This document shows, one piece after another, positions 1 to 7,781 of a DNA stretch of 25,562 bases. A program made the translations under genes and the position numbers. How positions within the stretch are numbered: the stretch's first letter is position 1; every line of letters begins with the position of its first letter. Below the pieces are notes generated by a model. It worked only from the letters and a program-made list of their open reading frames with translations, searched no databases and was not told where the DNA came from. Source of the DNA: Glaciecola sp. UBA1851 (lineage in GTDB: Bacteria; Pseudomonadota; Gammaproteobacteria; Enterobacterales; Alteromonadaceae). The stretch is taken from positions 10,525-36,086 of the forward strand of contig DDIL01000065.1 of the NCBI GenBank assembly GCA_002338515.1, in the 5' to 3' direction.

Positions 1-25
1 GGTTCGAATCCCTCACTCTCCGCCA
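1..25 (+). tRNA. tRNA-Ser, 3' end only (cut by window edge)
   Basis: The window opens inside a tRNA: a T-loop TTCGAAT, the 3' half of the T stem, a seven-base acceptor strand ACTCTCC, discriminator G and an encoded CCA at 23-25. The implied 5' acceptor strand is GGAGAGT. A G discriminator with this acceptor fits serine tRNAs, and I do not think it fits Asp, Asn, Gln or Trp tRNAs. The anticodon lies outside the window, so the isoacceptor cannot be told. Confidence 0.75.
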
Positions 26-33
26 AATACTAG

Positions 34-59
34 AAAACCCGCTTTATGCGGGTTTTTTT
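34..59 (+). terminator. Rho-independent terminator of the tRNA-Ser transcript
   Basis: A perfect hairpin AAAACCCGC / GCGGGTTTT with a five-base loop TTTAT is followed by a run of seven T residues (53-59). It begins nine bases after the tRNA CCA end, so it should end that transcript and separate it from uvrY. Confidence 0.9.
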
Positions 60-170
60 GTGTTTTTTATTTGTAAATTATTATATGGATTAGTACCAAA
101 TAACTATAGAAAAAAAAACAAAATATAGTATCCTTTGGGTGTTGTAAAAATAATAAAAAGGTTCTACGAA

Positions 171-812
171 GTGATCAAAATTTTAGTAGTTGATGACCAC
201 GACCTCGTAAGGACAGGGATTGTACGAATATTAAACGATGTAAAGGACTTCAAGGTTGTTGCTGAAGCAGAGTCCGGTGAGAAGGCGGTAGATTACTGTC
301 GTAAACACACCCCCGATATAGTGCTAATGGATATTAGTATGCCCGGTATAGGCGGATTAGAAGCCACTAGGAAAGTAACGCGTATATGTGATTCATCCCG
401 CGTTATCTGTGTGTCTATGCATAAAGAAAATCCATTGCCCACAAAAATAATGCAAGCAGGAGCGTACGGTTTCATAACTAAAGATGCTGGAACTTCAGAA
501 ATGATTAATGCAATCTATAAAGTTCACTCTGGTCAAAAGTATGTATCTCCTGACGTGGCGCAAGTAATTGCACTAGGGCAATTGACTGGTGATACCGATA
601 ACCCATTCAATCAGTTGTCTGATCGTGAATTAGAAATAACTATGATGCTTACAAAAGGCGTCCGTGTTACTGAAATAGCAAACCGATTAAGTATTAGCGC
701 CAAAACCGTTAATACTCATCGCTACCGAACGTTTGAAAAGCTAGATGTTCAATCAGATGTAGACCTTACGCATTTAGCCTTACGACACAATATTATTCAA
801 TCATCAGCATAA
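171..812 (+). CDS. uvrY: UvrY/GacA-family two-component response regulator
   Basis: This is the response regulator of a BarA/UvrY (GacS/GacA, VarS/VarA) system, which in gammaproteobacteria activates Csr/Rsm small RNAs. The product is 213 aa. A receiver domain covers roughly residues 1-120, with acidic residues D8-D9 and phosphoacceptor D54 in VLMDISMPG. The C-terminal LuxR-type helix-turn-helix contains LSDRELEI and the recognition segment ISAKTVNTHRYR. I chose the GTG at 171 because it follows an AAAGG ribosome site at 157-161 with nine bases of spacing and gives the UvrY N-terminus MIKILVVDDHD. A TTG at 135 would add 12 residues that the family does not have. The stop abuts the uvrC ATG with no gap, the classic uvrY-uvrC arrangement. 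Confidence 0.95.
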   Translation: MIKILVVDDHDLVRTGIVRILNDVKDFKVVAEAESGEKAVDYCRKHTPDIVLMDISMPGIGGLEATRKVTRICDSSRVICVSMHKENPLPTKIMQAGAYGFITKDAGTSEMINAIYKVHSGQKYVSPDVAQVIALGQLTGDTDNPFNQLSDRELEITMMLTKGVRVTEIANRLSISAKTVNTHRYRTFEKLDVQSDVDLTHLALRHNIIQSSA

Positions 813-2645
813 ATGGACGTTGAATCAAAAAAACCTTTTGACTATCAACAGTTCCTAGCACATCTAACTAATCAGCCTGGCGTATATCGAATGTATGATG
901 TACGCGGTGATGTCATTTACGTTGGCAAGGCTAAAAACTTAAAAAAACGCGTAAGTAGTTATTTTAGGAAGAATGTTGATAGTGTTAAAACCCAAACCCT
1001 TGTAAAAAACATTCACAATATTGATGTCACTATCGTTTCAAGTGAAACCGAAGCTTTTCTTCTAGAAAATAACTACATCAAGAAATATCGCCCACGATAT
1101 AATGTTGTATTGCGCGACGATAAGTCCTACCCGTTTATATTTTTGTCAGAACACGAGCATCCAAGGCTCGCTTTTCACCGCGGCCCAAAGAAAAAAAAGG
1201 GGCAGTATTTTGGTCCTTATCCGAGCGCTTGGTCAGTTCGTGAAAGTTTGCGTTCAATGCAAAAGATATTTCCAGTCAGGCAATGTGAAGATAGTTATTA
1301 CAGAGCTAGGTCACGCCCTTGTTTGCAGTACCAAATGAAGCGTTGCAGTGCGCCTTGCGTTGCAGGTTATATAACCGATGATGAGTATAATGAGCAGGTG
1401 CAATTAGCTTCATTATTTTTGAAAGGGAAAAACAGTCAGGTAATTAACAAACTAGTTTCTAAAATGGAAACGGCAAGTGAAGCATTAAACTTTGAAGCGG
1501 CCGCTAGGTATCGCGACCAAATAAGTGCACTTCGTAAAGTACAAGAACAACAGTTTGTGGCTGGCACACAACATGAACTAGACGTATTTGGTTTTGCTTT
1601 TAAAAACGGCATTGCCTGTGTCTTTGCCATTTTCATTCGAGATAACCAAATACTGGGTAGCAAATCATTTTTTCCTAAAGTGCCGAAAGGGCTAACTGGA
1701 GAAGAAATATTTCAATCATTTTTATTACAGTTTTACTTAGCGGGTAATAAGTTAATCCCCAAACAGATAGTTTTGCCAATAAAGCTACTTGAGCAGGAAG
1801 AAGTATCCGTTGTTCTAAGTGAAGAAGCTAAATATAAAGTCAATTTCTTTGAAGGCGTAAGGGATGAAAAGCGTAAATATTTGCAGATAGCTGACAAAAA
1901 TGCGCAAAATGCACTTGAGACACAGCAAAACCAACAAAAGTCTATATTCGCAAGGTTTACTGATTTGGAGAAAAAGTTAGAAGTTGATACACCAATTAAA
2001 CGGATGGAATGCTTTGATATATCTCATACATCGGGTCAGCAAACAGTGGCATCTTGCGTCGTGTTTGATAGGAATGGACCGGTAAAATCAGATTATAGAA
2101 CATTTAATATTGAAGGTATTACCCCCGGTGATGATTATGCAGCTATGGCTCAGGCACTAAAAAGGCGTTATAAATCACCGAAGACACAAGGTAAATTACC
2201 TGATTTACTATTAATTGATGGTGGGAAAGGGCAGTTGTCTGAGGCAGAAAAACACTTCAAAGATTGGCCTGATGAAAACAAACCTATTATTGTTGGCGTG
2301 GCTAAAGGTACAAGCAGAAAGCCCGGCTTAGAAACGCTTATCTATGCTTATTCTCATGATACCATTGCCGTTGAATCTGATGCACCTGGCCTACATTTAG
2401 TTCAGCATATTCGTGATGAATCACATCGATTCGCAATCACTGGACATAGAAATAGACGACAGAAAGTGAAATCGACTTCTCCTTTAGAAGAAATATCTGG
2501 AATTGGTGCAAAGAAACGAGCTGCACTATTGAAATACATGGGTGGTTTACATGGCTTAAAACGAGCAAGCCAAGATGAGATTGCAAAGGTTCCAGGAATA
2601 AGTAAAGACCTAGCTGAATCTATTTATGATTATTTGCATTCATAA
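813..2645 (+). CDS. uvrC: UvrABC excinuclease subunit C
   Basis: UvrC makes both incisions around a DNA lesion after UvrB loading in nucleotide excision repair. The protein is 610 aa, the length I recall for E. coli UvrC. The N-terminal GIY-YIG nuclease is visible as PGVYRMYD and VIYVGKAKNLKKRV (about residues 17-45). A UVR domain that contacts UvrB lies near residues 205-240 (ALNFEAAARYRDQI). The C-terminal RNase H-like nuclease carries MECFDISHTSG and LLLIDGGKGQL. A helix-hairpin-helix pair ends the protein (ISGIGAKKRAALL, VPGISKDLAESI). The start ATG directly follows the uvrY stop, so the two are probably translationally coupled. Confidence 0.98.
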   Translation: MDVESKKPFDYQQFLAHLTNQPGVYRMYDVRGDVIYVGKAKNLKKRVSSYFRKNVDSVKTQTLVKNIHNIDVTIVSSETEAFLLENNYIKKYRPRYNVVLRDDKSYPFIFLSEHEHPRLAFHRGPKKKKGQYFGPYPSAWSVRESLRSMQKIFPVRQCEDSYYRARSRPCLQYQMKRCSAPCVAGYITDDEYNEQVQLASLFLKGKNSQVINKLVSKMETASEALNFEAAARYRDQISALRKVQEQQFVAGTQHELDVFGFAFKNGIACVFAIFIRDNQILGSKSFFPKVPKGLTGEEIFQSFLLQFYLAGNKLIPKQIVLPIKLLEQEEVSVVLSEEAKYKVNFFEGVRDEKRKYLQIADKNAQNALETQQNQQKSIFARFTDLEKKLEVDTPIKRMECFDISHTSGQQTVASCVVFDRNGPVKSDYRTFNIEGITPGDDYAAMAQALKRRYKSPKTQGKLPDLLLIDGGKGQLSEAEKHFKDWPDENKPIIVGVAKGTSRKPGLETLIYAYSHDTIAVESDAPGLHLVQHIRDESHRFAITGHRNRRQKVKSTSPLEEISGIGAKKRAALLKYMGGLHGLKRASQDEIAKVPGISKDLAESIYDYLHS

Positions 2646-2701
2646 GTATTCAAGTTCTGTTATCATTCAGGGTAAATATTGTTTAAGAGATTTATGCTGT
2701 T

Positions 2702-3271
2702 GTGGTGTGGACAATTCCAAATGTTATTACGCTTTTTCGAGTCGCGTTAATACCAATTTTCGTTACCGTTTATTTTCTAGATTGGCGCTGGGCGCATGAA
2801 GCGGCTGCCTTTATATTTTGGCTGGCTGCTATTACAGATTGGATAGATGGATATTTAGCTAGAAAACTACAACAATCTAGTCCACTTGGTGCATTCTTAG
2901 ATCCAGTTGCTGACAAATTAATTGTTGCCGCTGCGCTTATCATGATTACTCATGAATATTCATCAGTCACAATCACTGCCGCAGCTATAGTGCTAATGAT
3001 GAGAGAAATTTATATATCAGCATTACGCGAGTGGATGTCCTCAATAGGTGCTTCTGATTCGGTTAAAGTGAGTTTTATTGGTAAAGCTAAAACAATGTGC
3101 CAAATGCTGGCGTTAATTGGACTATTATCAGGTTTAGACGAGTTTATGGGGATACCAATTTATTGGGTCTTATTGGGTAAAATATTATTGTATGTGTCAG
3201 CCGTGTTATCATTTTGGTCTATGATTATATACACAAAAGCTGCTTACAAAGCGATTAACGCTAAAACTTAA
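2702..3271 (+). CDS. pgsA: CDP-diacylglycerol--glycerol-3-phosphate 3-phosphatidyltransferase
   Basis: PgsA makes phosphatidylglycerophosphate from CDP-diacylglycerol and glycerol-3-phosphate, the committed step to phosphatidylglycerol and cardiolipin, in the inner membrane. The 189-aa protein has the CDP-alcohol phosphotransferase signature as DWIDGYLAR followed by GAFLDPVADK (about residues 41-68), with all the metal-binding Asp residues. Several hydrophobic helices follow. I chose the GTG at 2702 because it places four residues before the IPNVITLFR segment, as in E. coli PgsA; GTG is also the next codon, and the Shine-Dalgarno is weak. It lies 56 bases after uvrC, and uvrY-uvrC-pgsA is a widespread gammaproteobacterial order. 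Confidence 0.96.
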   Translation: MVWTIPNVITLFRVALIPIFVTVYFLDWRWAHEAAAFIFWLAAITDWIDGYLARKLQQSSPLGAFLDPVADKLIVAAALIMITHEYSSVTITAAAIVLMMREIYISALREWMSSIGASDSVKVSFIGKAKTMCQMLALIGLLSGLDEFMGIPIYWVLLGKILLYVSAVLSFWSMIIYTKAAYKAINAKT

Positions 3272-3347
3272 CATTATATAAATATTTGTAGAATACGAAC
3301 TGGTTAAATTAAATACAGGTCTTTTATTTAAAAGCTTTCAATAGCTT

Positions 3348-3394
3348 AAAAAGCTTACTCTGTAAGCATGTTATGTTCTTTTAGTAAGCTTTTG
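3348..3394 (+). terminator. Inverted repeat after pgsA, possible terminator or attenuator
   Basis: An 11-bp perfect inverted repeat AAAAGCTTACT (3349-3359) / AGTAAGCTTTT (3383-3393) encloses a 23-base loop. The left arm's GCTTAC (3353-3358) can instead pair with GTAAGC at 3362-3367 across a TCT loop, so two hairpins exclude each other. The T run lies inside the right arm rather than after it, so this is weaker than a textbook terminator. More AAGCTT copies occur just upstream. Confidence 0.4.
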
Positions 3395-3436
3395 TTCAAA
3401 TTTTGACTGAACAGAATATTTTATAAAGATTTGAGG

Positions 3437-3464
3437 TTGACAGCTTTTTTTTAGCATGTAGAAT
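3437..3464 (+). promoter_or_regulatory. Sigma-70 promoter of the Gly-Cys-Leu tRNA operon
   Basis: A perfect -35 TTGACA (3437-3442) and a -10 TAGAAT (3459-3464) are separated by 16 bases. The segment after the -10 (GCACCGC) is GC-rich, as in stable-RNA promoters under stringent control. The tRNA-Gly gene starts at 3482, leaving a short leader. Confidence 0.8.
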
Positions 3465-3481
3465 GCACCGCACATTTCAGA

Positions 3482-3557
<76 letters not shown>

Positions 3558-3609
3558 AATTTTCTGAAGTGTGTAACGCTTGCTATCCAAAGCGTTAGCG
3601 AAGTTTTGC

Positions 3610-3683
3610 GGCGGAATGGCAGAATGGCTATGCAGCGGATTGCAAATCCGTGGATCTCGGTTCGACTCCGGGTTCCGCCTCCA
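3610..3683 (+). tRNA. tRNA-Cys (anticodon GCA)
   Basis: A 74-nt cloverleaf with acceptor GGCGGAA / TTCCGCC, discriminator T and encoded CCA. The anticodon loop TTGCAAA gives anticodon GCA (3642-3644). It lies 52 bases after tRNA-Gly in the same transcript and matches E. coli cysT in position. Confidence 0.97.
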
Positions 3684-3729
3684 GTTAACACTGGAAACCG
3701 CACAGTAATGTGCTAACCCCCAGATACAT

Positions 3730-3816
3730 GCCCGGGTGGTGAAATTGGTAGACACAAGGGATTTAAAATCCCTCGTCGGTAACGACGTGGCGGTTCAAGT
3801 CCGCCCCCGGGCACCA
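3730..3816 (+). tRNA. tRNA-Leu (anticodon UAA)
   Basis: An 87-nt class II tRNA with acceptor GCCCGGG / CCCGGGC, discriminator A and encoded CCA. The anticodon loop TTTAAAA gives UAA. A long variable arm (CGTCGGTAACGACG) marks it as leucine type. It corresponds to E. coli leuZ. Downstream, 3817-3860 is T-rich (TCTTTTTATTTTT), but I see no convincing hairpin terminator. Confidence 0.97.
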
Positions 3817-3939
3817 TCTTTTTATTTTTAAACAAGTTTATTTCCTGACTATTAAACAAATAGATTCTTTCCAACCATTTGTTGTTTTTTCTCTATTCGT
3901 TCAATATTATGCAATGAAGGCCATACAAAAATAATAAAC

Positions 3940-4806
3940 ATGCATAATTCTCTTACCTCAATACCTAGTCTTATAGATTTACTTTTAGCTAAACAAAAAA
4001 CGTCTACAGGTGAAGCTAAATTAAAATTACTATATACAACTATTGACTCTGCCCAAGCTGTTCGCCCTGATATTGTTGAGCAACATCATAATCAGTTTAT
4101 TCCAGGTTCTATTTATTTTGATTTTCAAACGCAATTTGCAGACCCTAAGTCTAATATTTCGAATACCATGGTAAGCGCCGAAGTTTTTCAAGAAGAGGCG
4201 AGAAAATTAGGTATTAATCAATCTGACTCTATCGTGGTTTACGATGATTTTGGAAATTTCTGTGCATCTAGGGTTTGGTTCATGTTTAAAACTATGGGAT
4301 TCAATAACATTAGTGTGTTAGATGGTGGTTTACCGCTATGGCTAGCAAACACATCTATTACGCAAACAGGTTTAACCGTACCCGGTGAAAAAGGTAACTT
4401 TGTTGCAAAACCCAGCGCTTACTTTCAATTTATTGATAAAGAAACCATTTTAGATAATATTGCTAAGAAAGAATTTATATTAATTGATGCTAGAGGGCGT
4501 GGAAGATTCGTTGGAACATTATCTGAATCTAGAGCAAACCTACGCTCTGGTCATATCCCCAATTCTCACAATCTGCATTATGCAACTGTTTTTGATAAAA
4601 ACGGAAAATTTCTTCCTCTCAATAAATTAGAGCCACTATTTTTATTTAAACGAAGCAACTATGGTTTTACATGTGGAAGCGGAGTTACGGCTTGTATTCT
4701 GGCTCATATTGCACACATGTTAGGTTATTCTCCTTTACGTGTTTATGATGGCTCATGGTCAGAATGGGGAGCAGATCCTTCACTACCAATAGAACAAAGT
4801 AGCTAA
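3940..4806 (+). CDS. sseA: 3-mercaptopyruvate sulfurtransferase-type tandem rhodanese
   Basis: The 288-aa protein has two rhodanese folds: an N-terminal domain (about residues 28-138, with SIVVYDDFGN and VWFMFKTMGF) that lacks a catalytic Cys, and a C-terminal catalytic domain (about 165-285). The active-site loop is C245 in CGSGVTA. That CG[S/T]GVT sequence is typical of mercaptopyruvate sulfurtransferases (SseA) rather than thiosulfate-specific rhodaneses. It would move sulfur from mercaptopyruvate to an acceptor such as cyanide or a thiol. The ATG at 3940 is the only sensible in-frame start, and its ribosome site is poor. The TAA stop shares one base with the ATG of the exporter downstream. 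The substrate is inferred from the loop only. Confidence 0.85.
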   Translation: MHNSLTSIPSLIDLLLAKQKTSTGEAKLKLLYTTIDSAQAVRPDIVEQHHNQFIPGSIYFDFQTQFADPKSNISNTMVSAEVFQEEARKLGINQSDSIVVYDDFGNFCASRVWFMFKTMGFNNISVLDGGLPLWLANTSITQTGLTVPGEKGNFVAKPSAYFQFIDKETILDNIAKKEFILIDARGRGRFVGTLSESRANLRSGHIPNSHNLHYATVFDKNGKFLPLNKLEPLFLFKRSNYGFTCGSGVTACILAHIAHMLGYSPLRVYDGSWSEWGADPSLPIEQSS

Positions 4807-5432
4807 TGGTTATTGACTACAGTGTATGGGCAACTATTGCAATTATGCACTTTGTTGCTGTCATTAGCCCCGGTCCTGACTTTGCCATTGTTCTAAAACA
4901 ATCATTACAAAAAGGATTATCAAGCGCATTATGGACGAGTGCGGGGATAGGAGCGGGTATTTTATTACATGTTGCCTATTCTATTTTGGGTGTAAGCATA
5001 GTGATCAGAACCACGCCATGGCTCTACACAAGCTTATTATATGCCGCTGCGATTTATTTTGTTTATATCGGTGTGTCTGGACTTCGTAGCAAACCAAGTT
5101 TACAAAGCGATGATATTTTGCAAACACCGCTTATTCAAAAGTCAAAATGGTACAAAGCATTTGGTCTTGGCTTTTTAACTAATGGACTAAACCCTAAGGC
5201 GACTCTATTTTTCTTAGCGTTGTTTACGGCTGCGATTCCTCAAGATACAAGTTTATCAACTCAAATTTTCTATGGTGTTTACTTGGCATTGTCTACCACT
5301 ATATGGTTTTGTTTTTTATCTTACATAAGTAGTAGAGCTAAAATAAGACATGCTTATCAGAGTCATGGCTATTATTTTGATAGATTTATGGGTGTAGTTC
5401 TAATCGGTATGGCCATACTCTTGGTCATATAA
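4806..5432 (+). CDS. LysE/RhtB-family amino-acid exporter
   Basis: A 208-aa inner-membrane protein of the LysE superfamily (RhtB group), which exports amino acids or homoserine lactone-like compounds. Family marks are SPGPDFAIVLK near residues 20-30, the loop before FLTNGLNPKATLFFLALF near 121-138, and about six hydrophobic helices. Its ATG overlaps the stop of the sulfurtransferase gene by one base (TAATG), indicating coupled translation. A sulfur-amino-acid link between the two is possible but is only an inference; the substrate cannot be told from the sequence. Confidence 0.88.
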   Translation: MVIDYSVWATIAIMHFVAVISPGPDFAIVLKQSLQKGLSSALWTSAGIGAGILLHVAYSILGVSIVIRTTPWLYTSLLYAAAIYFVYIGVSGLRSKPSLQSDDILQTPLIQKSKWYKAFGLGFLTNGLNPKATLFFLALFTAAIPQDTSLSTQIFYGVYLALSTTIWFCFLSYISSRAKIRHAYQSHGYYFDRFMGVVLIGMAILLVI

Positions 5433-5534
5433 ATAATTGGTTGATCCTTACAAAATGATTCAAATTATTAATAATGAATATTCTAAAAATGATATTATAA
5501 CTCGTCGTATTAAACATAAATAATAATAAGCGTT

Positions 5535-5540
5535 AGAGGA
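5535..5540 (+). promoter_or_regulatory. Ribosome binding site deciding a non-canonical start
   Basis: AGAGGA is the only strong Shine-Dalgarno match between the exporter and the membrane protein. Seven bases separate it from an ATT codon at 5548 that is in frame with the long downstream reading frame. No ATG, GTG or TTG lies at a usable distance. Confidence 0.6.
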
Positions 5541-5547
5541 AATAGTT

Positions 5548-6288
5548 ATTAGCACTCAAGACACAGAATTCAACACGCAGTATCAAGTTGATGTTAAGAG
5601 CGTTTTTAAACGTGCTGCAGAGATATCTAAGATTAACAATTGGACACTCGTTCAGGGCCTTGGCACTATTTTAGTTGCCACTATTTTTGTTTTTTGGATT
5701 TTCTTGCAAGCATTTGGCTCTCCATTGGATGGCCAAGAACTAAATGAAATGAATGTTATGACATTACTTGCCCCAGAACATCAAGCTCTTTTAGAGCTAA
5801 CGATGACTGTGTTACTAGCGCCATTGTGGACTGGGATAACGATGTCTGCCATTTTTTCTATGCGCAATCAACCCATTAAGTTTACTACCGCTTTGCAGTA
5901 TTACTCTAGATTTACCATTTTAGCTTTTGCTAGTGCTATAATTTCAATTTTACTAACTATTGGTTTACAACTGTTTATATTGCCTGGTCTGTACCTTTTT
6001 ATTGCTACTACTTTTACCTTACCCTTAATCATAGAAAGAAATCTAACCCCATTAAGGGCAATTGGTTTATCTATAAAGGCAGTTAACGCAAATTTAGGTA
6101 AATTGATTACTATTTATTCACTTTTCTTTTTATTGTTCGTAATTGTTATCATAAGTTTCGGTATTGCTTATATTTTTGTTGGGCCGCTTTATTTCAATGT
6201 TAAAGCTGTGTTGTATCAAAACTTATTCGGTAATATTCAAGCAGTAGATGAAACGCCAAAAGAACAACAGGGTATCTTTGATGCATAA
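5548..6288 (+). CDS. Integral membrane protein of unknown function, apparent AUU start
   Basis: I do not recognise this family. The frame is open from just after three TAA codons (5521-5529). A strong ribosome site at 5535-5540 precedes ATT-AGC-ACT-CAA, so the product would be 246 aa beginning M-S-T-Q. The nearest conventional start, TTG 5704, would drop about 52 residues and the first membrane helix. Visible are a soluble polar N-terminus (residues 1-30), a helix near 33-55, and helices near 85-110, 125-165 and 190-220, with VFKRAAEISKINNW at the front and FILPGLYLFIATTFTLPLI in the core. That pattern loosely resembles YciC-like membrane proteins. Its end overlaps the bax-like gene by eight bases. 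Confidence 0.7.
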   Translation: MSTQDTEFNTQYQVDVKSVFKRAAEISKINNWTLVQGLGTILVATIFVFWIFLQAFGSPLDGQELNEMNVMTLLAPEHQALLELTMTVLLAPLWTGITMSAIFSMRNQPIKFTTALQYYSRFTILAFASAIISILLTIGLQLFILPGLYLFIATTFTLPLIIERNLTPLRAIGLSIKAVNANLGKLITIYSLFFLLFVIVIISFGIAYIFVGPLYFNVKAVLYQNLFGNIQAVDETPKEQQGIFDA

Positions 6289-7063
6289 ATTGAAAATAAT
6301 TTCTGTCGCAATAGCATTAGTATTAATGGTAATACTCTCTATTATCTTGTTACAGCCAGAAAAGAGTGTTGTTGAAAATATTCCAGAAGTTGAATATGCA
6401 AAAGAGCCTGTACCAGACTTTAATCAATATCAAAATGTGAAAGATAAAAAACAAGCTTTTTTTAACTATCTAAGACCAGCTGTTCAAACGCAAAATGATT
6501 ATATACGCTCAGTAAGACAGCTTATTCAAGGCTTTAGAGCTAAGGAAATTTCAGGCGAGCAATTAACTGACAAGCAAAGTGAAGAGCTAACGTGGTTGAT
6601 GAATGAATATAGAGTTGATTCAGATCAGAATAGTGAAGCAATTTATGCGGAACTTTTAAGAAAAGTTGATATTATCCCTATGGAGTTAGTGTTAGTGCAA
6701 ACAGCTAACGAATCAGCTTGGGGAACATCACGGTTTGCCACGAAGGGATACAACTTCTTTGGGTTATGGTGTTTCAAAAAAGGTTGTGGATTTGTACCAA
6801 AACGCAGAAATGACGGTGCCGCTCATGAAGTTGCTAAGTTTGACAATTTATCTAGTGCAATGTATAGCTACATGCGAAACATAAATCGTCATCCTGCTTA
6901 CAAAGACCTAAGAGTTATTCGGCAAAAACATAGAAATAACCAACAAGATATCACTGCATATTCCCTAGCTGAAGGGTTAACAAAATATTCGGAAAGAGGG
7001 GAAGAGTACGTGGAAGAATTAAGACAGATGATACGTGTTAACAAGGAACTAATGTCGTCATGA
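6281..7063 (+). CDS. bax: Bax-like glucosaminidase-domain protein
   Basis: A 260-aa protein with an N-terminal membrane anchor or uncleaved signal (residues 5-24, IISVAIALVLMVILSIILL) and a periplasmic glucosaminidase domain of the FlgJ/Bax type that would cut peptidoglycan. The likely catalytic Glu is E144 in TANESAWGTSRFA. The GYNFFGLWCFKKGCGF and FDNLSSAMYSYMRNIN segments are typical of Bax. I prefer the ATG at 6281, with AGGG at 6269-6272 eight bases upstream, over an in-frame ATG at 6248 that adds a polar stretch before the signal. It overlaps both neighbours, and the downstream overlap is four bases (ATGA). Confidence 0.88.
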   Translation: MHKLKIISVAIALVLMVILSIILLQPEKSVVENIPEVEYAKEPVPDFNQYQNVKDKKQAFFNYLRPAVQTQNDYIRSVRQLIQGFRAKEISGEQLTDKQSEELTWLMNEYRVDSDQNSEAIYAELLRKVDIIPMELVLVQTANESAWGTSRFATKGYNFFGLWCFKKGCGFVPKRRNDGAAHEVAKFDNLSSAMYSYMRNINRHPAYKDLRVIRQKHRNNQQDITAYSLAEGLTKYSERGEEYVEELRQMIRVNKELMSS

Positions 7064-7707
7064 TAAAATTTTCTGTAATAGCAACATTAATTATTGTCGC
7101 TATTTCACCGCTTACTAGTTATGCAAATGAATTACAAGTGGATTATAAAACCTTTTATAGCCATGTTAGGAAGCTAAGCGGCGAAGACACTCAGGCATTG
7201 CAGTTTGCGTTTGGTTTTATGAATATTCACACCAATCAACTTTGTACAATTAATGAAGCTAGAATTAGTACGCAGAAAGTGCAAATGCCAATCACGGTAA
7301 CACCTGAAAATCGTTTTACTATTCCTAAAGAAAAAGCATTACGATTAGCTGACGCAAAAGTCATTTTAAATTTAGAAGAAGCAAACAATATTTGTGATAT
7401 TTCCGTTCAGCTAGAAACTAAACCCGAATACATTAAAACTCAGTATCCAGAATCTGAACTTCAATTTTTATATGAGCAATATCAAGCGTTCTTCAATGAA
7501 ATGGGTAGCTTTATGTCTTTCATGATGCCTCAAGTAAACGGCCTTACTATCCAATTTGAAGATAAAACGTTAAATAGAGCACTTTCAAATGGCATGCGGA
7601 TACAAGACGGCTTATTAACTTTAGCCCCTGAAGACTTTAAAATGATTGACCGTATCAACCTACCAGAAGCACCTTTAAGAATTACTGCTAAAACGACTAA
7701 AAGCTAG
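7060..7707 (+). CDS. DUF2987-family secreted protein
   Basis: A 215-aa protein with a Sec signal peptide (residues 1-22: positively charged start, hydrophobic IATLIIVAI, cleavage probably after SYA). The mature part contains VDYKTFYSHVRKL and FAFGFMN and resembles the DUF2987 proteins of Alteromonas, Shewanella and Vibrio; that is from memory and not checked. The function is unknown; periplasmic or envelope location is likely. It overlaps the bax-like gene by four bases, so the two are probably co-translated. Its TAG stop (7705-7707) forms the left end of an inverted repeat shared with the convergent gene. Confidence 0.75.
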   Translation: MIKFSVIATLIIVAISPLTSYANELQVDYKTFYSHVRKLSGEDTQALQFAFGFMNIHTNQLCTINEARISTQKVQMPITVTPENRFTIPKEKALRLADAKVILNLEEANNICDISVQLETKPEYIKTQYPESELQFLYEQYQAFFNEMGSFMSFMMPQVNGLTIQFEDKTLNRALSNGMRIQDGLLTLAPEDFKMIDRINLPEAPLRITAKTTKS

Positions 7708-7781
7708 GGCTTGTTTATCTTTATTGTGTAATTTTGCAGTAGTTTGTGCGTTATTTATATAGCAAAGATAAATAGACCCTA
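7705..7781. repeat. 77-bp element with imperfect terminal inverted repeats between convergent genes
   Basis: TAGGGCTTGTTTATCTTT (7705-7722) pairs with AAAGATAAATAGACCCTA (7764-7781). The inner nine base pairs are perfect, there are two wobble pairs and one mismatch, and the outer five base pairs (TAGGG/CCCTA) are perfect. The loop is 41 bases. The ends carry the stop codons of the two converging genes. It could act as a bidirectional terminator or be a small TA-flanked insertion remnant (MITE-like). Neither is proven. Confidence 0.6.

Noticed and set aside
135..170. TTG start 12 codons upstream of the chosen uvrY start
   Set aside because: It has no good ribosome site, and the added residues precede the MIKILVVDDHD start typical of the family.
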